64,000 bases of DNA from Trichomonas tenax (GCA_023091735.1 JALKBU010000068.1:32160-96159), one strand, 5' to 3'. Positions 19,617-30,723 are shown, counted from the stretch's first letter. The notes: a model not told the origin generated them from the letters alone. Program-made: numbers and translations.

Positions 19617-21854
19617 TCATGCTAAAACATTTTCAAGATTATATGTTTTGTGGAAAGAACCAAGTAATGTAATTACAGGATCAGTGTATGTATTTCCAAC
19701 GCATTCACCGAGTAATGCAGATAAATCATCATCGCGTTTGGTGATTCCATATTTCTCGAATTTTTCCAAATAAAATTGACTCTTATCTATTTCCATTGAA
19801 GAAGCAGATCTTGTCATTGTATTTTCTTTAGTTGGATTGTAGCTTCTGATTCTCTCTGCATCAAATATCTTCTTAGATCTTGAAGTTTCAACGCATAATG
19901 TTCCAAATCTTTCGACATATGTTGACTTCAACATTTCTATTTCAGCAGCAATTGTTGGCTTTTCTCCTGAGTTGTAAGAAATCATGTTGAAGTGGCGTTC
20001 GAACTCCATTACAGGCCATGAAGCAAAGACAAGTTTCGATGCTATAACTCTATGACAGAAGATAGAAATTTTGTTGAAACTTCCTGAGAAACATCCATCA
20101 AACTTCAATGAAACAAGTTGAGATCCTTTCTGCAAAAATTGCATCAAAATATTAAGTCCGTCATCGCCAATTCTTTGATTTGTTACATCGAGAACTTTGA
20201 TTGTCTTTTTGATAGCGAAATAGCGAAGTACAGGAGTGAAAAGAGGTCCATAGGAATATCTTATTCTTCTTCCTCCACGAACGAATAATCCATCTAAATT
20301 GAGTTGACTAACTGCAACGCAAATCGATCTGAATGACGATGATGTCTCAGTAATATCGATAGATTGATTTATTGACAAAGATCTGAGCTGTGTGTTATTT
20401 CTTAAGAAAGTTGCAAAAAGAGCTGTTTGCTTTGAGGTCATTGGATTGTTGTCGAAGAAAAATATTTCGATTTGCTTGAAATGCTGCTTCATCATCGCCA
20501 TGTAGTTCAACATATCAGTCAAACTGTTGCTTTCTACTGTGAGACAGGATAAATCGAGACCTGTAAGTTTGATTTTTCCTTCATAAATTGCATTGAAGAA
20601 CGATAAAATCGCGTCAAGAGAAAACGTGCAATTTGAGAGATCCAAGAAACCTATTTCGGCCGGTTCACGTTGGAATTCGAGTGTTTTCATGAACTTGTTT
20701 CCGGATAAACAGACTTCGGTTAAACCAATGTCCAAAGAAACAATATTTTCGAAAACTTTAGAAATATTTGTGTTTGATTGACAAACAGCAATGCGTTTGA
20801 TGCATTTTGAAGTAAGGGCCCAAGAAGATGATGCTATACTATTTATCATGATATGAAGATCTTTCACTTCCGAGATATTTTGAATTTCTAATTTGTCGAG
20901 GAAATGGAAGCAATCGTTGAACAAGATTGTTTGGAAGATTGTGGTAATGCTTTCCGAGCTATGTTTGCAATCAATAAACGTAAGAGATCTAATTTTCTTT
21001 GAATGCTCTGTTAATTTCTCGAAAAATGATGTAAAAGTAGGTGACGAGCAGTCACATCTCTTGAAAGTCCAGTGAGATGGTAAAAATGTAGCTTTATCGA
21101 ATAAATGATTCAATGTTTGCGAAGAATTCATAAAATTGCATTTTTTGAATACTATGTTATCAAGGAACTTGTTGCAAACGAATATAGAATAGCAAATTTC
21201 AAAAATATTGCCGACATTGCATTGATTTAAAACAAATGTTCGTAAATCTTGCTCAAAAGTTAATGCTAAAACGAGAGGCCTTATTAAATTGAAACTGCTG
21301 ATCGTTGGATCGATTTTGAACGAATTATGTGGAAGTGTTTCATTATTGTAAAAAACGTCCATTTCTTCAGCATAAAGTTCGAGATGATAGTGAAGGGCAC
21401 AAGAACCAATCCTATCGGCAAAAATGTGCCTTGATTTATAGGATTTCGCTGTATCTTTCATGTTAAAACTTCCGGCATTTTGAAAATTGAGATTTATCGG
21501 CAAAACGCTTGTAGAAAACTGTGCCTGCCTGACGAAGTATACCAAATATGCAATGTTTTCGATGCTATCTGATCGAATTCTTATCGCATCGCTGTTACTG
21601 CTGAAAGTTCCGAGTGTTCCGCCGATACTGATCGACACAATGTCGAAATACGACATCTCCGCTGTCAATTCGACAGAACTCATTGCTTTCTTCCTTCCCA
21701 GAAAGATTCCGTTCGTGGCCACGACGAATATCCTGTCCTGAGTGCAGTTGTTCTGGTTGACCCAGTGCACGACCTGGCAGGAGATGATTTTCGCTGTCCC
21801 GTGTTTAAGATTCGGGCTCATTGACCACACAACAGCTTCAAGTTCATTATCCAT
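19617..21854 (-). CDS. RI-type LRR protein with N-terminal PH-like region, CARMIL-like (745 aa)
   Basis: Residues 1-115 are beta-rich and PH-like (IISCQVVHWVNQNN, DRIFVVATNGIFLGRK). From about 190 to 630 there are ribonuclease-inhibitor-type leucine-rich repeats, such as FLDLSNCTFSLDAILSFFNA, LTGLDLSCLTVESNSLTDML and IKVLDVTNQRIGDDGLNILM. The C-terminal 110 residues are polar and probably disordered. PH-like plus RI-type LRR is the CARMIL order, and CARMIL proteins regulate actin capping protein; trichomonads have many relatives of uncertain role. I cannot see a capping-protein-interaction motif, so the actin link is only suggestive. The ATG at 21854 sits two bases after AAAAAGTGACA. Confidence 0.7.
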   Translation of the reverse strand: MDNELEAVVWSMSPNLKHGTAKIISCQVVHWVNQNNCTQDRIFVVATNGIFLGRKKAMSSVELTAEMSYFDIVSISIGGTLGTFSSNSDAIRIRSDSIENIAYLVYFVRQAQFSTSVLPINLNFQNAGSFNMKDTAKSYKSRHIFADRIGSCALHYHLELYAEEMDVFYNNETLPHNSFKIDPTISSFNLIRPLVLALTFEQDLRTFVLNQCNVGNIFEICYSIFVCNKFLDNIVFKKCNFMNSSQTLNHLFDKATFLPSHWTFKRCDCSSPTFTSFFEKLTEHSKKIRSLTFIDCKHSSESITTIFQTILFNDCFHFLDKLEIQNISEVKDLHIMINSIASSSWALTSKCIKRIAVCQSNTNISKVFENIVSLDIGLTEVCLSGNKFMKTLEFQREPAEIGFLDLSNCTFSLDAILSFFNAIYEGKIKLTGLDLSCLTVESNSLTDMLNYMAMMKQHFKQIEIFFFDNNPMTSKQTALFATFLRNNTQLRSLSINQSIDITETSSSFRSICVAVSQLNLDGLFVRGGRRIRYSYGPLFTPVLRYFAIKKTIKVLDVTNQRIGDDGLNILMQFLQKGSQLVSLKFDGCFSGSFNKISIFCHRVIASKLVFASWPVMEFERHFNMISYNSGEKPTIAAEIEMLKSTYVERFGTLCVETSRSKKIFDAERIRSYNPTKENTMTRSASSMEIDKSQFYLEKFEKYGITKRDDDLSALLGECVGNTYTDPVITLLGSFHKTYNLENVLA

Positions 21855-22678
21855 TTGTCACTTTTTGGGTTGACATTTTCACCACATCAATCAAAATTTT
21901 TGATGATTACTCCTTATTTCATATCATTTAATCATCAACTTAAACACCCTCTATTCATTGATGATATTTCTCATTCAGATATATTGCTTATGTACTATGT
22001 TATACTGCAATATGAAAAAAATTGATTTAAACTTGCAATGAAATGATTCTTTAGATACGGTTGCTCGTAAAATTATGTAGATGAATCGAAAAGAAGATTA
22101 AATGAATGTTCTTACATGACTTTAACAAATCCAGTTTCGACTAAATTTCATTTGAAAAATTTGCTCCAAACTTGCAGTAAATTGATTATTTAGATATGGT
22201 TGCTCGCGCTTATTGAAGCACCTATTGTAGGTGAATCTAAAGACACGAACTCATATTCTTCCAGCTATTTATCAATGAAATGTCCAAAATGTGTCAAAAC
22301 TGGATGAATTGTCAAATAAATTGAAAGAGAAAACCATATCATGCGAAATAGGAAGATATTTCAATTAGAAAATAGTTATCATTATACAGGATTATACAAA
22401 CATAACCATAAATAAGATATATATCAAAAAAAGTTGAAGGTTATATAAAAAATCGACATAATCAAAAATCATCTTCGCTTGTAAAAATCAAAAGACCTCA
22501 ATCAAATTTATTGGTATAGCATTACATAGCACAACGCGGAGTATCAATGGCATTAATTATGTTTAATTATCGTTAAAATTAAGGCATTGTTCCATCAAAA
22601 TGATTTTTAGTTGATTAATTTTTATATAAACCGATGAATAAAAAACGTGACAAACAAAAGATTTTATAAATTTTTCGC
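21855..22678. other. Divergent promoter spacer
   Basis: This separates two divergently transcribed genes. TTTGTCACTTTTTGG at the left edge is the AAAAGTGACAAA element of the minus-strand LRR gene. TTACATGACT lies at 22112-22121, and ACGTGACAAACAAAAG lies about 30 bases before the ATG at 22679. Two related stretches (near 22035-22075 and 22170-22215, both with ACTTGCA.TGAA.TGATT.TTTAGATA.GGTTGCTCG) form a direct repeat. No gene seen. Confidence 0.5.
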
Positions 22679-24784
22679 ATGGAGGACTTCAATCGGCTGA
22701 GCCGAGTGGTCCCAGACATCCCAGAACTGCTTCTGGATGCCTGCACTAAGTCTTCTTTGTCAACACGTGATCGTATCATAACAGATAGCCGCGCTGCGAT
22801 AATTATTCACAGAATGAAATCGATTATACAGATGAATGACTTAGTACCGATATTAGAAGACAGTCCGGAAAACATTCTTCCTCAACAAATCCAATTCGTT
22901 TCAGTTTTGATCGATTATTTACATGTAACGCCCCAAATATTAATTAAATGCTTGAAAGAGAAGCAGACGAGTGGAGATAAGTCAGATTATAAATTACTTT
23001 GCTGGTCTGCAATTCCTGCGGTTTATGGATTTTTTAGCACTCGAGAACACATATCAATAGCATTTCCTTTCTACTGCATGGTCGTTGCGAGTTGTCCTAA
23101 GAACATTACAATAGACGTTTTGCTTCCTTTGTATATTTCCGCAACAACTTATAAATTCATTGAATCTGTTTATCAAGGTTTCGGAACTCGATTCTGCCAC
23201 GATATAAGAATCAATACAACCAAATTACCACAAAAAATAATCGATGAATATATTCCAGAAATTATTAACGCGATAATTAAATCTTTACCACTTCTTCCTC
23301 AGCAGCACAACTTTTTGATTAAGTATATGGTTGCACAAGGATGGTCAATCACTGATGTTTTGAATTTTTTCATTCATCGCTTCACAATGCCTCAAGTAAT
23401 CAGATATTTACGTGCTACACCATTCAAACACCATCATGATCATCTTGTTCAGGTAGCAAAAGCAATAAATATCAAAGCAGAAAATGTTCAAAAAATTATG
23501 AATTGTTTTGAAACGAATTCTATATATGAAATTCCTCCAGCTTTCACAGTTTTTGATATCCCGTTCATGCTTTTGCTTATTTCAAGAAAAGACATCGATG
23601 TTATTATTCGATCTTTAATGTCGATCAATGAGCTTCCAAAAACGATGGATCCTTTCATAAAGTACAACTACTTCGTGAATATAACGAGCAGACCGTTTTG
23701 GATGAGAATTTATTCGAGAAAACCAAAACCAATCGAAACTTCGTATAACTGGAGACCTGTCGTCTTCGAGGATCTTCCAAATGTTAAAACCGAGAAAGAT
23801 GAAGCTCTTTCACGAATTTGGAACAAAATCAACTCAGATTGTAGCGAGTTTGGCATTCATCCACTTAATTTCTTGAATGAAAAACCGAAAGATCCTGAAC
23901 AAATGGAAAGACTCAAAACATATAATTCTGCGATTTCAAGTTTCTCTGACAAATTCTTTAACTTTGCAGCAACAAAATCACTTGAAATCCTCAAAGCCAA
24001 TGCTTTAAGTTTTGAGCGATATCTTGTTCATAATCTTGCGCTTCAATCACTCACGAAATGGCTCAATGTCGTTGAAGATGAACTTAGAATGTTTGTTATT
24101 CCATTCAGTGAAGATGCTATTCAAGAACAGCTCATAGATGTTTCTCCAAAGTTGTTGATTCGCAATCCACGTTATATCGATCTCATTCTCGAGAACGCTG
24201 CTTCTAAAGTTGACATGCCAATCACAAGACAACTGCAGTATCTCCATCTCATACACTATATGATTCCTATCCTCATTGGCCCACAAACTAACGAAGAAAT
24301 GAAGGGCTTGGATCTAAGTTGGAAGCAATTAATTAATGATCTACGCCAAACATTCCAACTTCCTTCGTGCTTCTCCAATAAAAGCAAGAACAAAGAACAA
24401 GCTCTTCTCTTGAATGGAAGGCTTTGGAGAGTTATAACACTCTTGAATTCAATGCCAACAGTCAAGTTTTCATCGATGTTTTTCGTGTTCATGAAAGCAA
24501 TGAGACAACTTGATGAACTCGAAACAGCTGCAAAATCAGAAGATGCAGTTACACAATACGCTCTTGTTCTCACAGAATGTCCATTCATTCTCACGCGCTT
24601 TATTTTGATCAATGCTTTCTTTGTTAAGCAAGATAGATTTAGATTAATGTCCGATGCCGACACTCACCTCGTAATGTGGTGCAGATTAGAAACAGCAATT
24701 CTCAAGATATTATCCCAAGACTCGCAGTTCATGGGACAGGTGTTGGAATTCCAGGAAATGCTTATTGATGCAAAACTTTTGTAA
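22679..24784 (+). CDS. Unrecognised helical protein (701 aa)
   Basis: The protein is predicted to be almost entirely alpha-helical, with many Leu/Ile-rich amphipathic segments (for example MPQVIRYLRATPFKHHHDHL and RYIDLILENAASKVDMPITR), and no signal peptide or transmembrane helix. The pattern suggests an alpha-solenoid or a helical regulatory domain, but I see no diagnostic motif. The open frame is clean, uses a mixed codon set and starts at an ATG preceded at about 30 bases by ACGTGACAAAC. It is transcribed away from the LRR gene and towards the helical gene at 24911-26329. I treat it as a real protein of unknown function. Confidence 0.75.
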   Translation: MEDFNRLSRVVPDIPELLLDACTKSSLSTRDRIITDSRAAIIIHRMKSIIQMNDLVPILEDSPENILPQQIQFVSVLIDYLHVTPQILIKCLKEKQTSGDKSDYKLLCWSAIPAVYGFFSTREHISIAFPFYCMVVASCPKNITIDVLLPLYISATTYKFIESVYQGFGTRFCHDIRINTTKLPQKIIDEYIPEIINAIIKSLPLLPQQHNFLIKYMVAQGWSITDVLNFFIHRFTMPQVIRYLRATPFKHHHDHLVQVAKAINIKAENVQKIMNCFETNSIYEIPPAFTVFDIPFMLLLISRKDIDVIIRSLMSINELPKTMDPFIKYNYFVNITSRPFWMRIYSRKPKPIETSYNWRPVVFEDLPNVKTEKDEALSRIWNKINSDCSEFGIHPLNFLNEKPKDPEQMERLKTYNSAISSFSDKFFNFAATKSLEILKANALSFERYLVHNLALQSLTKWLNVVEDELRMFVIPFSEDAIQEQLIDVSPKLLIRNPRYIDLILENAASKVDMPITRQLQYLHLIHYMIPILIGPQTNEEMKGLDLSWKQLINDLRQTFQLPSCFSNKSKNKEQALLLNGRLWRVITLLNSMPTVKFSSMFFVFMKAMRQLDELETAAKSEDAVTQYALVLTECPFILTRFILINAFFVKQDRFRLMSDADTHLVMWCRLETAILKILSQDSQFMGQVLEFQEMLIDAKLL

Positions 24785-24910
24785 TCGATGATATCATCAA
24801 CGATTACGATAAGTTTTAACTTATTTTTACTACAAAAAAACTTATATTTAGTTTGTTATTATTAAATATTGTTATTATAACACTCTATATATATTTTAAA
24901 TACTAAAACA

Positions 24911-26329
24911 TTAATGTTCAACTCCTTGTTCTTCCTCAGGATTTTGCGCTGCTTCTAATTCCGGATTTTCAATACATTGAAGAAATGAATCAAGTGCTTT
25001 AGCAAAGCCCTGAACCATCCAGTCTTCGCTATTAAAAGCAAGATGTCCTATTATATCTCTATATTCTTCAAGGTCATTCATGATAACATCTATCTTTCCA
25101 AGAGGACGCGCAAACATGCACAGTGACATCGCGTAGCGAAGCACATAAAGAAGATGCTCCTTATCATCACTCTCGAGAAATTCAAGCACATGACTTGAAT
25201 AAGAATGCAAAATATTGTTTTTCGTTGCATACTCTCCATATTCTACGAAGGCAGTGATAAGCTTAAGAGCAGCAAAACGTTCTTTTATTTCATTGCAATC
25301 AATCAAAGCTCTCAAGTTTTCCATAAATTTTGTGCTTGGAACATAAGAGAATTTTCCTGTAGAAATTATATCAGCAAGCAGTTCCATTACCTTTGTAGTG
25401 AGAGTAACATTATTTCTGTCTGTTAGTATTGGTAATTTAATGCGCTTAATCAGTATTTCAGGAACAAAAACAGAGAAAAGTTTTGATTTGTGTGTTAACT
25501 TGAAGAATTTTTGGAGAATATCAATAATCATTATTCTAATAGTGAGCTTGTCTGCTCTATATGCTGCTGCAAGATAATTTGAAATTTCTTGCGGTTGAGG
25601 TGATATTGAAATAAAATCTATATTTTTCGTTATAACTTGGTAGATTGCTGATACAAAATCATATATAATTTGGTTGTCTCGTTTCTCTTCTAATAATATT
25701 CCTAAATTTGCAAATGAAAATTGGTAAAATGGCGTAATTATTTTTATTTCATCAAATTGATAACAAACAGCATGCGCAAAAGCACTTGCGCAGAACAAAT
25801 CTTCTTTGCAGCTGTTGAAATCCGATTTAATTCGACTAAACGGGAAATTTTCGATAATTAAAATTGCGAATTCTTTGTTCCTTCTGACGAAATTTGCAAG
25901 AGCAGAAAACATAATGGCGATTTCCGGTCTTGTTGCTTCGTTTAAGTAAAGAGAAATGGAAATTATCAAATTTATATCGCAAGATTTAATGATATTGAGG
26001 TCAAACGCTTCATTTTTCGCAATAACACATTCTATGAATCGTAGTGCTGACATTGAAACCGAATCATCGTGTACTCTAAATGCCAACTTATAAATTTCTT
26101 TGAGAAAGTTGTTTGTTATCAAGTTATTCGGGAAAGGTGTCCTTTCTTTACGTGACATAACGTTGCAAAGTTCTTCCATTGTTTTTATTTTAAATTCATC
26201 GTTTGCTGATTCTAAAACTGCGCCAATACAAGCAGAAACCATCGAATTGAGGTCAAATTTGAACTCATCCTTGACAAAAACTTTATCCATGTTATGCTCA
26301 TGGTCCTGGTCGATGATTCCAGACTTCAT
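24911..26329 (-). CDS. Unrecognised ARM/HEAT-like helical protein (472 aa)
   Basis: The protein is rich in repeated helix pairs of the armadillo/HEAT kind (FANLGILLEEKRDNQIIYDF, TTKVMELLADIISTGKFSYV, FAALKLITAFVEYGEYATKN), with an acidic tail containing EEEQG. No enzyme motif is visible; a protein-binding scaffold is the likely class. The frame also has an ATG at 26380, but the intervening codons are made of two TTACATGTCA motifs (26343-26352, 26362-26371), which elsewhere are non-coding. I therefore place the start at 26329 (MKSGIIDQDHEHNMDK); starting at 26380 would add 17 residues. Confidence 0.65.
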   Translation of the reverse strand: MKSGIIDQDHEHNMDKVFVKDEFKFDLNSMVSACIGAVLESANDEFKIKTMEELCNVMSRKERTPFPNNLITNNFLKEIYKLAFRVHDDSVSMSALRFIECVIAKNEAFDLNIIKSCDINLIISISLYLNEATRPEIAIMFSALANFVRRNKEFAILIIENFPFSRIKSDFNSCKEDLFCASAFAHAVCYQFDEIKIITPFYQFSFANLGILLEEKRDNQIIYDFVSAIYQVITKNIDFISISPQPQEISNYLAAAYRADKLTIRIMIIDILQKFFKLTHKSKLFSVFVPEILIKRIKLPILTDRNNVTLTTKVMELLADIISTGKFSYVPSTKFMENLRALIDCNEIKERFAALKLITAFVEYGEYATKNNILHSYSSHVLEFLESDDKEHLLYVLRYAMSLCMFARPLGKIDVIMNDLEEYRDIIGHLAFNSEDWMVQGFAKALDSFLQCIENPELEAAQNPEEEQGVEH

Positions 26330-26342
26330 TGACTCAATGATA

Positions 26343-26371
26343 TGACATGTAATTTCATTTTTGACATGTAA
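26343..26371. promoter_or_regulatory. Two TTACATGTCA sites 19 bp apart
   Basis: On the plus strand these read TGACATGTAA at 26343-26352 and 26362-26371. They lie just upstream of the preferred minus-strand start at 26329, and their 19 bp period matches the arrays at 591 and 50541. Confidence 0.5.
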
Positions 26372-26380
26372 ATTTTTCAT

Positions 26381-27386
26381 TTCGAAATTTCATTTAAATA
26401 TTAATGATCATGAGATTCTTGATAATGGATGTGTTTCTACCATATGCCAGCATAAGAGACTTTCACTGATTGTATTCTTTCTGGATTATATAAAGAAAAC
26501 GCGGAATTTTCATATGTTCGACATTATGATATTGCATCGATCAATCTGTTTTGTCTTTCACTGTGATGCAAATTTGAGAGATTCTTGTTCGTTAAAACAA
26601 GATATATCCATAATATTCAACAATTGAACATGATCAATAGCATTTGAGATCAAGTTAAATCTTTGATGATTCGAAAATAAACAAATGAGAAAGAAAACAA
26701 ATCGATTTGAAGAAAATTGCTTGATTTAAAGTATTTTTTAACCAATATACAAATCAATGAAATTACAAAATTGGTAACAATAAAATGATAGTTTTATATT
26801 TTTATAATGTTGATTTTATGTAACCAACTTTTGTCATTTTTTTATAATGTTAGATTGTCATAGATTGATAATGAAATTTGCCTTCTATTCAAAACATATT
26901 GGAAAGTTTGTCAATTTTTGTGTAAAGATAGAATAGCTATCACGTAATTCGATATTTTTACCTTGATATTTATGTTGCTGTAAAATTATTCTGGTATTTC
27001 ATTAAAATTCTTCTATCAAATCCTAAGTTGCGAAAATATACGATGCTATGAGTGGACAAAATTTCGGACTCCCATGATAAATCACACAATGTTTACTACT
27101 ACTTATGTCTTAAATTTGACTTTGGCCGAAAAAAGACAATAAATCTGCATAATTTGTGGTGTTGCAAACGGCCAAATTAAGAAATAAAGAATTGCCATAA
27201 GTTGAAATTTGAAGTAACTCATTGAATTTAATGAAAATTTTGAAACTTTAAATATAACACCATTAAAATGTTATCCATTGGCAATCAATATCAAGTGTTT
27301 AATAATCAGCCAGAGAAACTTTGTTTTGATTATTTTACATATAAAAAAGAGAATTGGCTTTTTTGTAATAATATATTTATAACTTT
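26381..27386. other. AT-rich spacer, no gene seen
   Basis: About 1 kb between two minus-strand genes. I see only short open frames without domains and A/T-simple sequence. The stretch includes the 3' flank of the MIF4G gene. Confidence 0.45.
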
Positions 27387-29813
27387 TTATTCGTTATTTA
27401 ACAATGCCTTGACATAGTCAAAGAACTCGAGAACAATAACTTCCTCAGCTGTGAGTTGTTCAGCGGAAAGTTGGAGAACCATCTGACAGAAATCTGGGTA
27501 TGTTCTGACACAAATAGCGAAAATCTTTTCGGACTTTCTGAGAATATCTTTGTAGTGCATCTGTGCATCTTCTGTGCCGAACATATCGAAAATAAGTCTT
27601 CTGCAGAAGAAGCCGACATCGAAAATATTTGGTTTAGCGTCCTTTTCAAGTTCCTTAGCACGCTTAGATGAATTATCACCTGCCTCGAAGTCGACAGCTG
27701 TGACTGCCCAAGCGAGGCTCTTCTCATCCTTCATCATTTCGGACTTCTGGCTGGCATCGATAACATCAGCTTCCTCAACAACAGCATGAGAAAGGAATCT
27801 GCCGAGAACAGCGTCGATCTTTGGCTGTGGTCCCTCCTTCGGGATGAGTCTGATAAAATCAATGATTTCGACAAACATGAAGATGTTACAGTTCAACAAT
27901 TCACCATAGAAAGTGAAGGCAAGACCCCAAAGGCCAGCGTTGTCTTCCTCAATGACCATCTTCTGGTACTCTGGATGCTGGATCTGGACTTCTCTACGAA
28001 TTTCTGTGCGGTTGTATGTGAGGCGGCGGATAATGACACCGAGATACTGAACGAAGTCGTGAATGTCGACAACATGATTCTTGAGGAACTTGTACATTGT
28101 CTTGATGACAATCTTGAGAGGAGCCTCCTTGTCAATGACTGGATTGAATGGATCATTAGGACCGGTCTGGCGATACTGGCTCTCAATCTCTTCTTCGAGA
28201 GAAGCAACATCGTACTCTGGAACCTTTGTGATCTTTTGTTGCTTTGGAGCTTTCTTCTTCTCCTTGACTGGAGCTGAAGCTGGAGCTGCGATCTCGTTTG
28301 CAATGCGAACGCGCTGCTCGAGAAGTTCTCTGCAGAGGAACTGAACATATCCATCGCAGACGTGGCAGTGATCCTGAAGATATCTGTAGAAAGTTGCAAC
28401 TTCGCTGGATTTCTTCCTGATGAGATAATCGCCAGCAGCTGCAAGGCCTGTTCTTACAATATCGACAGCCTTAACCTGTGGCTGCTTCATGATTGTGCCT
28501 TCGAGTGCACGATAGAAGTGGAATGGAGAGATGATTGTCTCGCGAAGGATGCAAGCAATCCATACAATGAATGCTTGAATTGTAGCAGTGCGTGTTTGCT
28601 GGTTGTTGACGATGGACTCGTATCTCTGGTTTGTGAAAGAGATGAGGCGATCGTGGAATGTCGAGTTGAGGCAAAGATAGTGAGCAAATAACGCGTACAT
28701 AGAAATTTGTGTGTTCTTTTCTGGAGATGTATTTTCCATTGTTGCACGGTTGAGAAGGAGGAAGATGACAGTGTTCATTGGGAGAAGTGGGCCAATGCTT
28801 TCCTTGAACCAGTTGAGAACTGTTCCAAGGTTCTTAGAGTTAAGAGTATTGAGTTTGATTGTTGCTTCTCTTGTCATAGCTTCAACAGATTGATCAGAGA
28901 AGTCACCAGCACGCTTACGATATCCTGTTGTGATGTATCTATCTTCCTCGTGTTCAATAAGAGCGGCTGTTCCTGTGAAGTAGCCTGTTTTGCGTGTAGG
29001 AAGTTGGTGTGTTGGCGTGATGCTTGCCAAGTTCATGAGCATGATGAAACCTGGTGTTTTGAGCCTTTCGAGTTTCTCTGTGTTCTGTGGCTTGCACTTA
29101 AAGACTTCTTCTGGTGTGTACACTCTCTTCGGACCGACAGTGATCTTCGCTTTCGTATCTTCAACCTTCACAGCTTCGTTTTCGACAACCATATCCGGAG
29201 ATGGAGGGTACTGCTGGTCCTGGAAGATCGGCAAGTTGCAAGGGAAAGGCACAATGAGACGCGTGTCAATGTAGTCCTTAGTAGAGACAACAGTGTTCAC
29301 TGGCATTGGTGGAAGTGTCGCCATAATATCTTGTCCGTCTTTTCTCATTTTATGGATAGCCTTTGTTGGTATTGGGCCTGAAGCATTGGCTGTATTTGGT
29401 AATTCATCGATCAATTCGACCTCTTGGCCTTCTGGTAAAACATATGAAAGTGGAGGCTTCGGGAAATTTGATTGGAATGCAGCTTCCTCCTCCTTGTCGC
29501 GTACAATAGGAGTTTCTGGGATTCTTTTTTCTCCTTTGAACTCCTGAACGCTTGGATCAAGTTGGACGTGAATTGATTCGACTCTTGGCCATATGGGGAG
29601 GTCGTAAACGAGGTTACTTTTGAAGTCCATTTCTGGATTCCACATGAATGGAGCCTTTGTCGAGAATGGCATGAAGAATTTTTGTGTTGGCTTACGCGCT
29701 GGAAGTTCGTACGATTTCTCGAATTTAATTGTACCATCACCGATACTGGCGTTCATACGCGTCGCTTTTTCGACTTTAATAGTCACGACGCCGGAGTTCA
29801 TCATTGAACTCAT
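27387..29813 (-). CDS. eIF4G-like protein with MIF4G-type helical domain (808 aa)
   Basis: The N-terminal third is Pro-rich and unstructured. It contains VYTPEEVFKCKP (about residue 225), which resembles the YxxxxL-phi eIF4E-binding motif of eIF4G. From about 325 a helical MIF4G-like region begins (TREATIKLNTLNSKNLGTVL), followed by further helices. A Lys/Ala linker (PAPVKEKKKAPKQQ-like) separates this from a second helical block (about 570-800). This points to a translation-initiation scaffold, but the match is diverged. The frame's first codon is GTG; the first ATG is at 29813 (MSSMMNSG), preceded by AAACGTGACAGG. Confidence 0.55.
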   Translation of the reverse strand: MSSMMNSGVVTIKVEKATRMNASIGDGTIKFEKSYELPARKPTQKFFMPFSTKAPFMWNPEMDFKSNLVYDLPIWPRVESIHVQLDPSVQEFKGEKRIPETPIVRDKEEEAAFQSNFPKPPLSYVLPEGQEVELIDELPNTANASGPIPTKAIHKMRKDGQDIMATLPPMPVNTVVSTKDYIDTRLIVPFPCNLPIFQDQQYPPSPDMVVENEAVKVEDTKAKITVGPKRVYTPEEVFKCKPQNTEKLERLKTPGFIMLMNLASITPTHQLPTRKTGYFTGTAALIEHEEDRYITTGYRKRAGDFSDQSVEAMTREATIKLNTLNSKNLGTVLNWFKESIGPLLPMNTVIFLLLNRATMENTSPEKNTQISMYALFAHYLCLNSTFHDRLISFTNQRYESIVNNQQTRTATIQAFIVWIACILRETIISPFHFYRALEGTIMKQPQVKAVDIVRTGLAAAGDYLIRKKSSEVATFYRYLQDHCHVCDGYVQFLCRELLEQRVRIANEIAAPASAPVKEKKKAPKQQKITKVPEYDVASLEEEIESQYRQTGPNDPFNPVIDKEAPLKIVIKTMYKFLKNHVVDIHDFVQYLGVIIRRLTYNRTEIRREVQIQHPEYQKMVIEEDNAGLWGLAFTFYGELLNCNIFMFVEIIDFIRLIPKEGPQPKIDAVLGRFLSHAVVEEADVIDASQKSEMMKDEKSLAWAVTAVDFEAGDNSSKRAKELEKDAKPNIFDVGFFCRRLIFDMFGTEDAQMHYKDILRKSEKIFAICVRTYPDFCQMVLQLSAEQLTAEEVIVLEFFDYVKALLNNE

Positions 29814-30723
29814 TTTCGCACCTGTCACGTTTTGATTTTTTCCGAAACCAATATTTGATTTTGTTTTTGATTTGATATTTGTTTATAAAAACATACAACA
29901 TATTTATATTTCTAGTTTTTATCTTTTACATCAAAATATTTTTTTGGAGATTTGATGTTTAACAGCTGATATTCTAGATTTGAGACAACGATAAATGTGA
30001 TTACTTGTTGTTTAAATGTTGGCTTCATAAATGGAAATAAAATCAATACTAAAAATATCTTACATTTATATTCCTATCTTTGATCTGCAAAAATAGAACA
30101 GAAGATGAGTCTAAATATAGCAAATATGTTATTCATGACAACGAAATAAGATATTTCGATTCTTAATTAGAGATATGATAAATATTAAATCAACAAGCAA
30201 AGGCAATTGCATGATATCCTTCAAGTCTCCAATTTGTTGAATGTGTGAATTCTTGAATGCATATGAGATGATTTCCATCTTCATGAAAGTCCTTCAATTT
30301 ACCATAACTTTCTTTCTAACTTTGGAAAAACAATAAAGACAGTTTATAGTATCTAAAAATGCGCTAGAAGCAAATTAACTTGATATAGAAGGAGTGGAAA
30401 CACTTCGGAATTCATGCAAACGTTCTTCTTAATAAATATATGGAGGAAAGGTGCTCACTCAAGCTAGGATTCTATATTTCGATGTGACCTTTATCAGTTT
30501 CATTAATTATGGATTTTTCAAGATCTTTTGCTTTTCATCGTCAAAAAATGCTAATTTCGACAATTTACATGTCATATTTCATAATTTCAAAGATGTACCA
30601 TTTAGACAAGGTTTTAAGCATACATTTATTAGCAAAAAGTGAAAATATAGTGATGATGTATTCATATCATTAATTATTAGAAAGTATAATTTTTGTCACT
30701 TTTAAAACGTTATGAATTTATAA
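29814..30723. other. Spacer between MIF4G protein and calmodulin
   Basis: Divergent promoter region, AT-rich. TTACATGTCA lies at 30565-30574, about 160 bp before calmodulin, and CCTGTCACGTTTTG lies at the left edge, belonging to the minus-strand gene. No gene seen. Confidence 0.45.

Noticed and set aside
27786..29381. Several plus-strand frames opposite the MIF4G gene
   Set aside because: Shadows of C/G-ending codons on the coding strand; the translations have no domains and contradict the strong minus-strand gene.
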